Positions 46,474 to 55,538 of a stretch of DNA of 64,000 nucleotides are shown here, in pieces. Made by a program: the position numbers and the translations under genes. Each line of letters opens with the position of its first letter. The first letter of the stretch is position 1. This stretch comes from Ignavibacteria bacterium (lineage in GTDB: Bacteria > Bacteroidota > Ignavibacteria > Kapaibacteriales > Kapaibacteriaceae). The stretch is from NCBI GenBank assembly GCA_016707005.1, contig JADJIQ010000005.1, positions 1,012,001-1,076,000 of the forward strand, in the 5' to 3' direction. The notes under the pieces are model-generated. The model was given only the letters and a program-made list of their open reading frames with translations, had not been told where the DNA came from and made no database searches.

Positions 46474-46560
46474 ATGATCGCGATGCCCACCACCCAATTA
46501 ATTGTAGGTTTTTCATGCATACGGTCAAAAAGACCATCAATGGCAAAGAACTCTCGTTAG
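46474..46560 (+). CDS. Possible 28-aa leader ORF overlapping the pnp start
   Basis: ATG 46474 sits 6 nt after AAGGAG (46462-46467), the best ribosome site in this leader, and reads MIAMPTTQLIVGFSCIRSKR and on to a TAG at 46558, crossing the pnp ATG in another frame. Translating it could modulate pnp. It could also be chance. Confidence 0.3.
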   Translation: MIAMPTTQLIVGFSCIRSKRPSMAKNSR

Positions 46561-48995
46561 AAACGGGACGCTTTGCCAAGCTCTCCGCGGGGTCCGTCAT
46601 GGTCCGCTACGGAGACACTATGGTTCTGGTAGCAGCGAACTCCGCTGCTGAACCAAAGCCAGATCTCGACTTCCTCCCACTCACGTGTGAGTACCGCGAG
46701 AAACAAGCTTCATCGGGCAAGATCCCGGGCGGATTCTTCCGTCGAGAAGCACGTCCATCGAACAAGGAGATCCTCGCATCTCGTTTGATGGATCGCCCCC
46801 TTCGCCCACTCTTCCCAAAAGACTGGCGTAGCGAGATCCAAGTGATCGGTACGGTCTATTCGTACGATCTGGAGAATGAGCCGGACATGCTCGCTGTGAT
46901 CGGTGCCTCTGCGGCACTTGTAACGAGTGACATCCCGTTCTCGGGTCCGGTCTCTGAAGTACGCGTTTGCCGTGTAGACGGTGAATTCGTTGTCCTCCCT
47001 ACGTGGTCGCAGATCGAAGCATCTGACCTTGAGATCATCGTTGCGGGTTCCGACACATCCATCGTGATGGTAGAAGGGGCTAGCAAGGAGATCTCCGAGG
47101 CCGACTTCGTAGCGGCTATGGAATTCGCACACACGATGATCCGCGAGATCAATGCACTGCAGCGCGAATTGGCAGCACTGGTGAATCCAACCAAGCGCGA
47201 AGTAGCTTCAACTGCTCCGCCGGAAGAGATCGTCAGCGCAATCGATGTCGCTATCGCAGATCGCATCCGCAAGCAGATCCGTATCAGCTCTTCGAAGGAA
47301 GAACGCAACGCATTCCGCTCTGAAGTGAAGAAGCTCGCAACGGACGCAGCAGCGGCTGTTGTTGCAGCGGACGCAGAGAAATTTGCTGCGATCAAGGTTG
47401 ATAAGGTTGTGAGCAGCATCGTCAAGAAGATCGAAGCGCGCGAGATGCGCGAAATGATCCTCACAGACGGTGTGCGTCTTGATGGTCGTAAGACCAATGA
47501 GATCCGCCCTATCACTGTTGAGACCGGAGTACTGCCACGTCCGCACGGCTCGGCACTCTTCACACGCGGTGAGACGCAGTCTCTCACAACCGTAACTCTC
47601 GGAACAAAGAAGAGCGCACAGCTTATTGATGGACTTCGTCCAACGTATGAACTGCGCTACATGCTCCACTATAACTTCCCGCCGTTCTCAACAGGTGAAA
47701 CGGGTCGTTTTGGATTCACGAGCCGACGCGAAACAGGTCATGGAGACCTTGCAGAGCGCGCACTCGAACCATTCATTCCGAACGAAGCAGAATTCCCGTA
47801 TACCATTCGTGTTGTGTCGGACGTTCTTGAGTCGAACGGTTCCTCGTCGATGGCAACGGTCTGCGCCGGTTCGCTAGCGCTGTATCATGCCGGTGTGCCA
47901 ATGACCAATGCGGTCTCCGGTATCGCCATGGGTCTGATCCTTGAAGGTGATCGTTTCGCAGTTCTGAGTGACATCCTCGGAGACGAGGACTTCCTTGGCG
48001 ATATGGACTTCAAGGTTACGGGCACGATGAACGGCATCACTGCATGCCAAATGGACATCAAGGTCGAAGGTCTGTCGGTAGAGATCATGCGTCAGGCACT
48101 TGCCCAAGCGCGTGACGGACGTCTGCACATCCTCGGCATCATGAATGCTCACATGAGCAAGCCAAACGACGATCTGTCGCAGTATGCTCCGAAGCTCACT
48201 ACGATCATGATCCCAGTAGAGATGATCGGTGCAGTTATCGGACCAGGCGGCGAGATGATCCGCAGCATCTGCAAGGACACGAATACTGAGATCAACATCG
48301 AAGACGATGGCTCGATCACGATCGCTGCCATCGATCAGGCAAGTTGTGATGCAGCGATCTCCAAGATCCGCGAGATCACACGTCCGATCGAGATCGACAC
48401 GGTCTTCACCGGCAAGGTGAAGGAGATCCGCGAAGGTCTTGGTGCATTCATCGAGATCCGTCCGAAGAAGGAAGGCCTCCTGCACATTTCTCAGCTCGAC
48501 CACCGTCGTGTTGAAAATGTTGGAGACATCCTCAAGGTTGGCGAACTCGTGCAAGTGAAGGTCATCGAAGTGCAGCCCGACGGCAAGGTCCGTCTGTCCC
48601 GCAAGGCGCTGATCCCACTGCCGGAAGGCATGGAAGCACAAGAAGAGCGTCCTCGTTCACCACGTCCGCCATACGGCGGTGGTGGCGGTGACCGTGGCGG
48701 ACGTGGCGGCGGCGACCGTGGTGGCGACCGTGGCGGACGCGGTGGCGGTGACCGTGGCGGCGATCGCTACGGACGCGGTGGTGGTGATCGTGGTGGAGAC
48801 CGCGGACCACGTGGTCCGCGCGACGAGCGCCCACGTGATGACCGTCCTCGTGAAGACCGTCCGCATGATGATCGTCCACGTGACGAACGTCCTCGTGACG
48901 AACGTCCACGTGACGAACGTCCACGTGATGAACGTCCACGCGACGAACAGCCGAGGGAGAAGCCGTCCGGAGATGGTGACTTCTACGTAGGGTAA
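46515..48995 (+). CDS. pnp: Polynucleotide phosphorylase with RGG and RPRDE-repeat tail
   Basis: 3'-5' phosphorolytic exoribonuclease, 826 residues. ATG 46515 (MHTVKKTINGKELSLETGRF) matches the family start; upstream in-frame starts at 46467/46470 are too near the ribosome site. Two RNase PH domains (CEYREKQASSGKIPGGFFRR; second with GDGRLHILGIMNAHM-type residues), then KH (IGPGGEMIRSICKDT) and S1 (TGKVKEIREGLGAFIEI). The last 110 or so residues are an unusual extension: Arg/Gly repeats (GGDRGGRGGGDRGG) and then about ten RPRDE/RPRDD units, ending GDGDFYVG. Such tails often bind RNA. Confidence 0.96.
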   Translation: MHTVKKTINGKELSLETGRFAKLSAGSVMVRYGDTMVLVAANSAAEPKPDLDFLPLTCEYREKQASSGKIPGGFFRREARPSNKEILASRLMDRPLRPLFPKDWRSEIQVIGTVYSYDLENEPDMLAVIGASAALVTSDIPFSGPVSEVRVCRVDGEFVVLPTWSQIEASDLEIIVAGSDTSIVMVEGASKEISEADFVAAMEFAHTMIREINALQRELAALVNPTKREVASTAPPEEIVSAIDVAIADRIRKQIRISSSKEERNAFRSEVKKLATDAAAAVVAADAEKFAAIKVDKVVSSIVKKIEAREMREMILTDGVRLDGRKTNEIRPITVETGVLPRPHGSALFTRGETQSLTTVTLGTKKSAQLIDGLRPTYELRYMLHYNFPPFSTGETGRFGFTSRRETGHGDLAERALEPFIPNEAEFPYTIRVVSDVLESNGSSSMATVCAGSLALYHAGVPMTNAVSGIAMGLILEGDRFAVLSDILGDEDFLGDMDFKVTGTMNGITACQMDIKVEGLSVEIMRQALAQARDGRLHILGIMNAHMSKPNDDLSQYAPKLTTIMIPVEMIGAVIGPGGEMIRSICKDTNTEINIEDDGSITIAAIDQASCDAAISKIREITRPIEIDTVFTGKVKEIREGLGAFIEIRPKKEGLLHISQLDHRRVENVGDILKVGELVQVKVIEVQPDGKVRLSRKALIPLPEGMEAQEERPRSPRPPYGGGGGDRGGRGGGDRGGDRGGRGGGDRGGDRYGRGGGDRGGDRGPRGPRDERPRDDRPREDRPHDDRPRDERPRDERPRDERPRDERPRDEQPREKPSGDGDFYVG

Positions 48996-49024
48996 GTCCC
49001 GCTGGCAGCAAAAGGAAATGAAAC

Positions 49025-49062
49025 ACGTAGCGCATCAGTCACCTGGTGCGCTACGTTCATTT
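49025..49062 (+). terminator. Hairpin terminator after pnp
   Basis: Perfect 10-bp arms ACGTAGCGCA (49025-49034) and TGCGCTACGT (49047-49056) with a 12-nt loop, then TCATTTAA. An AAATGA before the stem can pair with TCATTT after it, with a small bulge. Confidence 0.65.
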
Positions 49063-49078
49063 AACAAAGGGTCTTGAA

Positions 49079-51184
49079 ATGTCAACGAGCCTGATCATCG
49101 CAATCCTCATTGGAGCAACGGTCTTGACCAACGCACAGATATCGTATCCACAGACGCGTAGAGTTGGTGTAGCAGATACCATCCACGGAACCATCGTCAC
49201 AGATCCCTATCGCTGGCTCGAGAACGACCGCGACCCCGAGGTCGAAGCATGGGTAGCCGAACAGGCAAAGACTACCGAGTCGTACCTGTTGAAGATCCCG
49301 TATCGCTACCGTGTGCTGGACCGGCTCCATACACTAACGAACTTCGTGCGCTACTCAGCCCCTTGGCATCGTGCAGGGATAACGTTCTACTACAAGAACA
49401 CCGGTGCGCAGAATCATAACGTTCTGTATATGAAGCGAGATGGGTCTTCCGAGGCAGAGGTGCTCCTCGATCCCAACACCTTCAGCGAAGATGGAACGGT
49501 GGGGTTGGCCTTTGCATCGGAGAGTTTGGATGGGAAGTATCTCGCCTTTGGAAAGACCGAAGGTGGTTCCGATTGGAATGATATCTACATCATCGATCTG
49601 TCTACCAAACAGATCCTCCCGGAAGTTATCAAGTGGACGAAGAACAGTGGCGTGAGTTGGTATGAAGGGGGCTTCTACTACTCGCGATATCAGGCAAGTG
49701 ATGGAAAGGAGAAGTCGCTCACAAAGAAGAACTCCTATCAATCGGTGATGTACCACAAGCTTGGAACCGCACAGGATAGTGATCAACTCATCTTCAGTGA
49801 TCCGGATCATCCTGAGCAGTTCGTAGGCTGCTACGTTCTGGAGCGCTCAGAGTATCTCATCCGCTACGTTCGGCAAGGAGCCTCGGATGGAAATGAGATC
49901 TTCGTTCGGCCATTGCGGGAACCATCAGCCCCTTGGAAGAAGATCTTTGCATCTACCACTACATCGTTCTATCCGTCGCATGACGAGAAGGGGACGTTGT
50001 ATGGCACATCAACAGACGGTGCACCGAACGGAAAGGTTGTTCGCATCGCAGATCCATTGGGTGCTGCTTCGTTTGAGACGGTTATTGCTGAACGCGAGAA
50101 TGTACTCGATGCTGTGTCCTATGCCTCAGGACGGATGTTCCTCACGTGGATGATCCATGTACATCACGAGGTTGAGATCGCTGACATGAAGGGCAAGGTC
50201 ATTGGCAAGATCGAACTGCCGGGCCTTGGAACGGTGTCAGGTTTTGGTGGTGAACTTGAGGATACAACCTTGTACTACACGTTCACAGCGCACACCTATC
50301 CAACAACGATCTTTGAGTACACCGTAGCCACAGGAGCAAGCCGAGTGTGGCAGAAGGTAGAGGCGAAGTTCGATCCCGAGCAATTTGCTGCGGAGCAAGT
50401 GTTCGTTACGAGCAAGGATGGAACGCGCATCCCAATGTTTATTCTGTCATTGAAGGGGCTCCCAAAAACCGGCACCGCTCCAACCATCCTCTACGGATAC
50501 GGCGGGTTCAACGTGTCGCTCTACCCAAGCTTTAATGCCAATCTCATTCCGTGGCTTGAACAAGGCGGTGTTGTGGCCATCGCGAACCTGCGCGGTGGTG
50601 GTGAGTACGGAGAGGCATGGCATAAGGCCGGAATGCGGACGCAAAAGCAGAATGTGTTTGATGATGCCATTGCCTGTGCGGAGTGGTTGATCTCACACAC
50701 GATCACACAACCCGGACTTCTCGCGATCAATGGCGGCTCGAACGGCGGATTGCTCGTTGGAGCCGTTGTGAACCAACGTCCGGATCTATTCAGGGTTGCT
50801 GTTCCCGAAGTTGGAGTGATGGACATGTTGCGATTCCAACTCTTTACAATTGGTTGGAACTGGCAGGCAGACTACGGAGAGATCACCAATAGTGATGAGT
50901 TCAAGGCGATGTATGCATATTCGCCCTATCATCAGCTACGCGAAAACGTCAACTATCCGTCAACGATGATCATGACCGCAGATCATGACGACAGAGTTGT
51001 CCCTGCACATAGCTTCAAGTATGCCGCCATGCTGCAGCATGTCTACAAGGGCGATCGACCAATGTTGCTGCGCGTGCAGATCAAGTCAGGTCACGGTGCC
51101 GTGAATCGAGATAAGCAACTCGAAGGAGTAGCCGATAAGTACTCGTTCATGTGGTATGAAATGGGAGTTACTCCTAGTTACTAG
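49079..51184 (+). CDS. Prolyl oligopeptidase (S9A family), secreted
   Basis: A 701-residue serine peptidase that cuts after proline in short peptides. ATG 49079 gives a signal peptide (STSLIIAILIGATVLTNAQ). The seven-blade propeller gate spans about 80-420 (opening with DPYRWLENDRDPEVEAWVAE). The alpha/beta-hydrolase catalytic domain has the nucleophile in GGSNGGLLVGAV (Ser near residue 553), Asp in DHDDRVVPAHS (near 637) and His in SGHGAVN (near 671). Its last codons and TAG stop are made of heptamer repeat sequence (array 51174-51215). It is convergent with the next T9SS cargo gene. Confidence 0.95.
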   Translation: MSTSLIIAILIGATVLTNAQISYPQTRRVGVADTIHGTIVTDPYRWLENDRDPEVEAWVAEQAKTTESYLLKIPYRYRVLDRLHTLTNFVRYSAPWHRAGITFYYKNTGAQNHNVLYMKRDGSSEAEVLLDPNTFSEDGTVGLAFASESLDGKYLAFGKTEGGSDWNDIYIIDLSTKQILPEVIKWTKNSGVSWYEGGFYYSRYQASDGKEKSLTKKNSYQSVMYHKLGTAQDSDQLIFSDPDHPEQFVGCYVLERSEYLIRYVRQGASDGNEIFVRPLREPSAPWKKIFASTTTSFYPSHDEKGTLYGTSTDGAPNGKVVRIADPLGAASFETVIAERENVLDAVSYASGRMFLTWMIHVHHEVEIADMKGKVIGKIELPGLGTVSGFGGELEDTTLYYTFTAHTYPTTIFEYTVATGASRVWQKVEAKFDPEQFAAEQVFVTSKDGTRIPMFILSLKGLPKTGTAPTILYGYGGFNVSLYPSFNANLIPWLEQGGVVAIANLRGGGEYGEAWHKAGMRTQKQNVFDDAIACAEWLISHTITQPGLLAINGGSNGGLLVGAVVNQRPDLFRVAVPEVGVMDMLRFQLFTIGWNWQADYGEITNSDEFKAMYAYSPYHQLRENVNYPSTMIMTADHDDRVVPAHSFKYAAMLQHVYKGDRPMLLRVQIKSGHGAVNRDKQLEGVADKYSFMWYEMGVTPSY

Positions 51185-51215
51185 TTACTAGTTACTAACT
51201 ACTAGTTACTAATTA
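51174..51215. repeat. 7-bp tandem array holding the stop codons of two convergent genes
   Basis: Six heptamers in phase: CTAGTTA, CTAGTTA, CTAGTTA, CTAACTA, CTAGTTA, CTAATTA. The prolyl oligopeptidase TAG is at 51182-51184 and the minus-strand cargo stop at 51202-51204. Units give TAG and TAA on both strands, and because 7 is not divisible by three, stops arise in all six frames. Confidence 0.95.
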
Positions 51216-53334
51216 CTAAAGATGCGGACTGACCCGATGTGCCGATGATAGCGGTATATGTGCCTGACGGAAGAGAACGAACGTCCAATGCCACAACACC
51301 GTTGTCTGCAGTTGAGATCTGTTCAGCAACAGAAACTCCAAGAGCGTTGACGATCCGGATCGATATTGGTAGCGTTGTGGAGATCCCGGCGATGCGGACA
51401 ACATCTCTACCAGGCGTAGGATAGACCGATGTTGAAATGACCGTTGTTTGTTCCTGAACACTAACGGGCTGTTCATTCTTCTCAATGATGCTGATGCCAC
51501 TTCGTAGGAGATTTTCTTCTGCGTCAAGTTCAAGACCAACAGAAAATGACTGCAGTGTCATTGGCTCCGAAGTGATCGTTCCCATTGGCGTCATGTGAAT
51601 AAGGCCGAGGGGGTAGGATACAAAGAGATGGCCGGTGTTCGTTAACACTGCATCAAGAATCGGTGGTTCAAGACCATTCGGTATGTCGAACGTACGCGAT
51701 GTCCACGTGCTTCCACCATCTAGTGTGACAGCAAATTCAAGTCGACCTTCATTCTCGCTTCCGCCAACCACTCCAAAGACCTGCGCATTAGAGGCAGCGG
51801 CAACAGCGAATCCAACAGGTACATTGAGCTGGTGAACCGATGTTAGAGTAGGACCGTCGACGCGATAGAGGCCCTGTTCAGAAGCAACGTACAACGTGCC
51901 ATCTGCTGTTTCAGCAATCCCGCTGAGTCGGATTGTATCGTCTACCGTGACGATTGGTGCCCACGTCAAACCAAGATCGGTTGACAGCTTAACCGCATTG
52001 CGCGTTGTAACAGCAATATTGCCATTCCGCCTCTTGCACAGATTCAGCTGATACACGTCGTTCTCTGTACCCGCTACGATACCCCATGAATTCCCATCAT
52101 TCTCAGAACGGAACATGCCACGATTCGAGTTGATCAGGTATGTGGAGGGGGCTACATCAACAATATCACGAAGTGGAAAATCACCCGATGCTAGCGGTCG
52201 GTCCGGTATGATATCCCATGATGAACCGCCCACTTGTCCGCGATAAATGCTTCCATCAAACGACACAGCAATGATCGATGTGCCCTGAATGGCAAATCTC
52301 CAGATGGGTAATAGAAGAATTCCTTGAGTGCGCATGGTCCACTCAGATCCCCAGGTGTCGGAGAAGAGCGGTCCTGCATCATCGGGGAAGATGATGTTGT
52401 TCTCGCCAAAGCTGATCGGCCTGCGAACTCCTGTTGGAAGAGAGTCGTGACGTGTTGACCATACGAGCGAATCGTTCTTCAATCGATACACAGCAGTGAG
52501 ATTGTTCTCGAATTGCGAAAAGAGAACGGCTCCTCCATCAGGAAACCCAACGATCTGTCGAGGGTAGAACGTTGCAACGGGAGAATCGAAGGTTGTGGAG
52601 ACCCACGTTGAACCTTCGTTCGTTGTGGAATACACGGAGTCCAACGAGACCAGATAGAGTCTGCTTCCTGCTGTGCAGATGTTCTGGATAGGTGTGCCCC
52701 CTTCAGGAAGAGGAATGGTAGACCACGCGCCCTCAGCATCCCTTCGGCGGATCAAGAGACCGTTGTCGACCACATATGTTATTCCCACCGGAGACTCATG
52801 GATGCTCGACGGCATTTCGTCGAACCCAGCTTCAAAAGCCCACGATTGCCCACCATCGTTTGTTGAGAGCACAACCGTACTGTTCGTGGATCTGGCAAAG
52901 GCAAGCCCCTTCCCATTGCTCAGTCCGGCAACGAACAACTCGGCTCCTTGGAACTGTACCGGAACCTGAGATGTGGACCACGTATTCCCACCATCAAAGG
53001 TTGTGTAGATCTCTGTGAAGTCACCAGTTGTTGGATAGAGCGCAGCCACCTTCACATTGAATGGTCCGCGTAGAAAGGCCAAACGTGCATCAACGTTCAT
53101 GTCTTCTAGGCCAAGGGGCTTCTTGGGCGAGATCGACGTCCAGGTTAGGCCTTTGTCTGTGGATTTCACCACAAAGAGTCCAATGTTGCCGAAGAGTGTG
53201 CCTTCGTCATCAACGACGATTTCATCGAGCTGTCCGCCATAGATCGGCGAGCTAACGGGCGTCCATGTTTGGGCGAGTCCACCTACGGTGGCAAGGATGA
53301 AACACAATGCGAATGTTGTGGTGAAGAAACGCAT
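51202..53334 (-). CDS. T9SS cargo protein with Asp-box beta-propeller
   Basis: A 710-residue secreted protein; ATG 53334 begins the signal peptide MRFFTTTFALCFILATVGGL. The body is a sialidase-like propeller of the VPS10/BNR type with many Asp-box-like motifs (STDKGLTWTSI, STNDGGQSWAF, STNEGSTWVST, TLDGGSTWTSR). Near the end is a T9SS sorting domain (VYPTPGRDVVRIAG, then SLPSGTYTAIIG). The last residues LVISN are encoded by the heptamer array. No catalytic arginine triad of true sialidases is evident, so binding or structural use is likelier. Confidence 0.82.
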   Translation of the reverse strand: MRFFTTTFALCFILATVGGLAQTWTPVSSPIYGGQLDEIVVDDEGTLFGNIGLFVVKSTDKGLTWTSISPKKPLGLEDMNVDARLAFLRGPFNVKVAALYPTTGDFTEIYTTFDGGNTWSTSQVPVQFQGAELFVAGLSNGKGLAFARSTNSTVVLSTNDGGQSWAFEAGFDEMPSSIHESPVGITYVVDNGLLIRRRDAEGAWSTIPLPEGGTPIQNICTAGSRLYLVSLDSVYSTTNEGSTWVSTTFDSPVATFYPRQIVGFPDGGAVLFSQFENNLTAVYRLKNDSLVWSTRHDSLPTGVRRPISFGENNIIFPDDAGPLFSDTWGSEWTMRTQGILLLPIWRFAIQGTSIIAVSFDGSIYRGQVGGSSWDIIPDRPLASGDFPLRDIVDVAPSTYLINSNRGMFRSENDGNSWGIVAGTENDVYQLNLCKRRNGNIAVTTRNAVKLSTDLGLTWAPIVTVDDTIRLSGIAETADGTLYVASEQGLYRVDGPTLTSVHQLNVPVGFAVAAASNAQVFGVVGGSENEGRLEFAVTLDGGSTWTSRTFDIPNGLEPPILDAVLTNTGHLFVSYPLGLIHMTPMGTITSEPMTLQSFSVGLELDAEENLLRSGISIIEKNEQPVSVQEQTTVISTSVYPTPGRDVVRIAGISTTLPISIRIVNALGVSVAEQISTADNGVVALDVRSLPSGTYTAIIGTSGQSASLVISN

Positions 53335-53395
53335 GAAGGACTCCGATGTGATGACAGCGAAGATAGCAGGTAGATGTCTAACTGGACTCGATGCT

Positions 53396-53905
53396 CTATC
53401 GATGGATCTCAAAGACCAGATGTTCCACTCGTGAGCCATCTGGCTCTAACAGGTCTTCCCTTCGAACGAACGTTGCCCCTATCCTTTGCACGGCCGTTTG
53501 TGACCGGATATTACTAGCGCCGATCTGGAAGAGCACACGATTCACATATTGAAAGGCGTGGTCGATCATGAGTTTCTTCATCTCATGATTGTATGATCCG
53601 CCCCAGTAACGTCGCGCAAGAAATGTGTAACCGATAAAGACGTGGTCGGTGACTGTGTCCAGACCATAGAACCGCGTTGATCCAATGACTTCTTGTGTCA
53701 CTGCGTTGATCACGGCAAATGCTCCACGCGAATCCATCGCCCCCTGAAAGAACTTTTCAAACACATCGCGTTTGTATCTATCGCGATTGGGATGTTGCTC
53801 CCAGATCAACGGGTCTGAAGCCACAGCGTATAATGCCTCCAGATCATCATGTCGCAACGGTCTGAGGCGAATTCGTTCAGAAGCAAGATCGGGTTGTAGA
53901 TCCAT
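53396..53905 (-). CDS. GNAT-family N-acetyltransferase
   Basis: A 169-residue acetyl-CoA-dependent acetyltransferase of the RimJ/RimL-like type. From ATG 53905 it begins MDLQPDLASERIRLRPLRHD, then EQHPNRDRYKRD, VIGSTRFYGLDTVTDHVFIG, RYWGGSYNHEMKKLMIDHAF and a C-terminal VQRIGATFVRRE, typical of that group. The long frame to 54289 is rejected because it overlaps two genes in another frame. Last gene of the four-gene minus operon, 2 bp after the DUF3817 gene. Confidence 0.87.
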   Translation of the reverse strand: MDLQPDLASERIRLRPLRHDDLEALYAVASDPLIWEQHPNRDRYKRDVFEKFFQGAMDSRGAFAVINAVTQEVIGSTRFYGLDTVTDHVFIGYTFLARRYWGGSYNHEMKKLMIDHAFQYVNRVLFQIGASNIRSQTAVQRIGATFVRREDLLEPDGSRVEHLVFEIHR

Positions 53906-53907
53906 GC

Positions 53908-54165
53908 CTAACCTTTTGTGGCAATGCGGATCGGACCAAGAGGAAGGATCCCTGCGAACAGTCCCCAAAACGTCTGTTTCCACGACCAATCTTCCGCGTT
54001 CGACCGACGAATGACCATGAAACAATAGGCAACGAAGAGAACGCCGTGAATAGGTCCGAGGATCTTCACGCCAAGTTGTTGATCGGCGAAGTACTTCAGC
54101 GGCACGGCAACAAAGAGCAGGAGAAGGTAGGAGGTTACTTCGGCGTAGGCGATGAGTTTGAACAT
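53908..54165 (-). CDS. DUF3817-type small membrane protein
   Basis: An 85-residue protein with about three transmembrane segments (VTSYLLLLFVAVPLKYFA, GPIHGVLFVAYCFMVI, FWGLFAGILPLGPI). The pattern, with a conserved PLK near the first helix and HG in the second, matches small DUF3817 membrane proteins of unknown function. ATG 54165 lies 5 bp after the barrel gene and the stop is 2 bp before the GNAT gene. Confidence 0.75.
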   Translation of the reverse strand: MFKLIAYAEVTSYLLLLFVAVPLKYFADQQLGVKILGPIHGVLFVAYCFMVIRRSNAEDWSWKQTFWGLFAGILPLGPIRIATKG

Positions 54166-54170
54166 GGGGG

Positions 54171-55538
54171 CTACGGTAGTGTATACGATACAACGAGCTG
54201 AGCTCCGAGGTAGGCAGCTGATTGATCTGAAATGTTGAAAGAAGCCATCCATTCAAGCCCAAGTCCATCGTGACCCTTGATATCGTCAAAGTCCGATGTC
54301 AGTCCCAATTGATACGTTGCAGTGCCACGTATACCAAAAGCGATGCTCCGAGATATAGCACACATCACCTGTAGATTCCAGGTAGCATCGATAGCTATCC
54401 CACTTCCAGTTGATGTGACGTTCGTTGAGTCTACGTAGGTGCGTGTTCGATACGAGAGGAAGGAAGGCCCAAGACCTAGTGTAGTTGTCACGCCAAACGT
54501 TCGGAATCCTATATCATCCAAGGCGAGGATGTGCCATGTTCCAAGTACCTGCAAAAGGTACTCGTCCATGCCAAGAGAATTCTGAAGAGTGAGGTCGTCT
54601 ATGGTAGGGGGCTGAGCACTGATTGTTCCACGGAGCCCGACATCGAAGGAAGGTCCCATTGCAATCGATGCATCTAGTCCGAACGAATACATCAACGGCT
54701 GGAATGTCAATGGAGTACCATTCGATCCGTTACTTGAACTCTTGACCACTGCTTCCGGGGCTTTCCTTGTAGAAAGGAATCCTCCAAAGGCGGCGAACGA
54801 CGATCCCGTTCTTCGCGGACAAACAATGGCGTAAGATGCACCGGGTCCAAGTTCTTCTTGAGGTTCAGCAATACACGATACGAACTCTGGAGGAATGCCG
54901 AACAGATACGCACGCTCTGGGCACGTAAGCTCAACCGCCGTGCGAAACTGTTGAACATTCCCTTCTACGCGATACCAAATGGGTGAACCTGAACTAGCGT
55001 CCTTCGATAGGGTCTCTATCTGAGCGCTTGGAATGCACGTGAACGCCTTCGTTTGAAGATGCAGCTGGGGTGAAAACACCGATGAGTCAGACAGGAGAAG
55101 GCAGTCATCCGATGCTATAAGAGGAATGCCTGTCTTGATGACGCCATTCATCGTGCGTACTGAAACTGGCTTCACTCTTGAGTTGAAGTAGCGTACCGGA
55201 ACCACACGGCCAAGAATACGTCTTAATGCCGAGTCGTTGACGAAAGCATCAGTCTTACTGGCAAGGAGTTTTTCATAGTCGTTAAGGTAGCGTTCAAGGA
55301 TCGGAATCTCGTCTGATGTGAATGTGATAGTATCAACATCAAGCCCATTTCGCATTCCGATGATGTACACGTTGTTTGTTCGTACAACCCTCAACGAATC
55401 CATTGGATCAAATCGACGAGCAATGCCAAAGTATGTCTGTACATTTTTATGAACCGTAGATCCAACCCGTGGGAGTTGCGATATGGCAGTTGAGACGATG
55501 AAGAGGAATGATACTGCAACAGTATAAACAGTTCTCAT
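54171..55538 (-). CDS. Envelope protein with N-terminal domain and C-terminal beta-barrel, unknown
   Basis: A 455-residue secreted protein; signal peptide MRTVYTVAVSFLFIVSTAIS. The first half (about 20-230) is soluble and beta-rich; the segment RTMNGVIKTGIPLIASDDC has an SH3/Sm-like look by pattern. The second half (about 235-455) has alternating hydrophobic strands (YSFGLDASIAMGPSFDVGLRG, SIAFGIRGTATYQLG) and ends YLGAQLVVSYTLP, like an outer-membrane barrel. The start overlaps the lipoprotein gene by 4 bp. No family recognised. Confidence 0.6.
   Translation of the reverse strand: MRTVYTVAVSFLFIVSTAISQLPRVGSTVHKNVQTYFGIARRFDPMDSLRVVRTNNVYIIGMRNGLDVDTITFTSDEIPILERYLNDYEKLLASKTDAFVNDSALRRILGRVVPVRYFNSRVKPVSVRTMNGVIKTGIPLIASDDCLLLSDSSVFSPQLHLQTKAFTCIPSAQIETLSKDASSGSPIWYRVEGNVQQFRTAVELTCPERAYLFGIPPEFVSCIAEPQEELGPGASYAIVCPRRTGSSFAAFGGFLSTRKAPEAVVKSSSNGSNGTPLTFQPLMYSFGLDASIAMGPSFDVGLRGTISAQPPTIDDLTLQNSLGMDEYLLQVLGTWHILALDDIGFRTFGVTTTLGLGPSFLSYRTRTYVDSTNVTSTGSGIAIDATWNLQVMCAISRSIAFGIRGTATYQLGLTSDFDDIKGHDGLGLEWMASFNISDQSAAYLGAQLVVSYTLP

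Noticed and set aside
47874..48641. 255-aa antisense frame over pnp
   Set aside because: Asp/His-rich translation of the complement of GATC-rich pnp codons; no domain, and pnp is certain.
51202..53334. True sialidase
   Set aside because: Asp-box motifs are present but the arginine triad and nucleophilic tyrosine context were not found.
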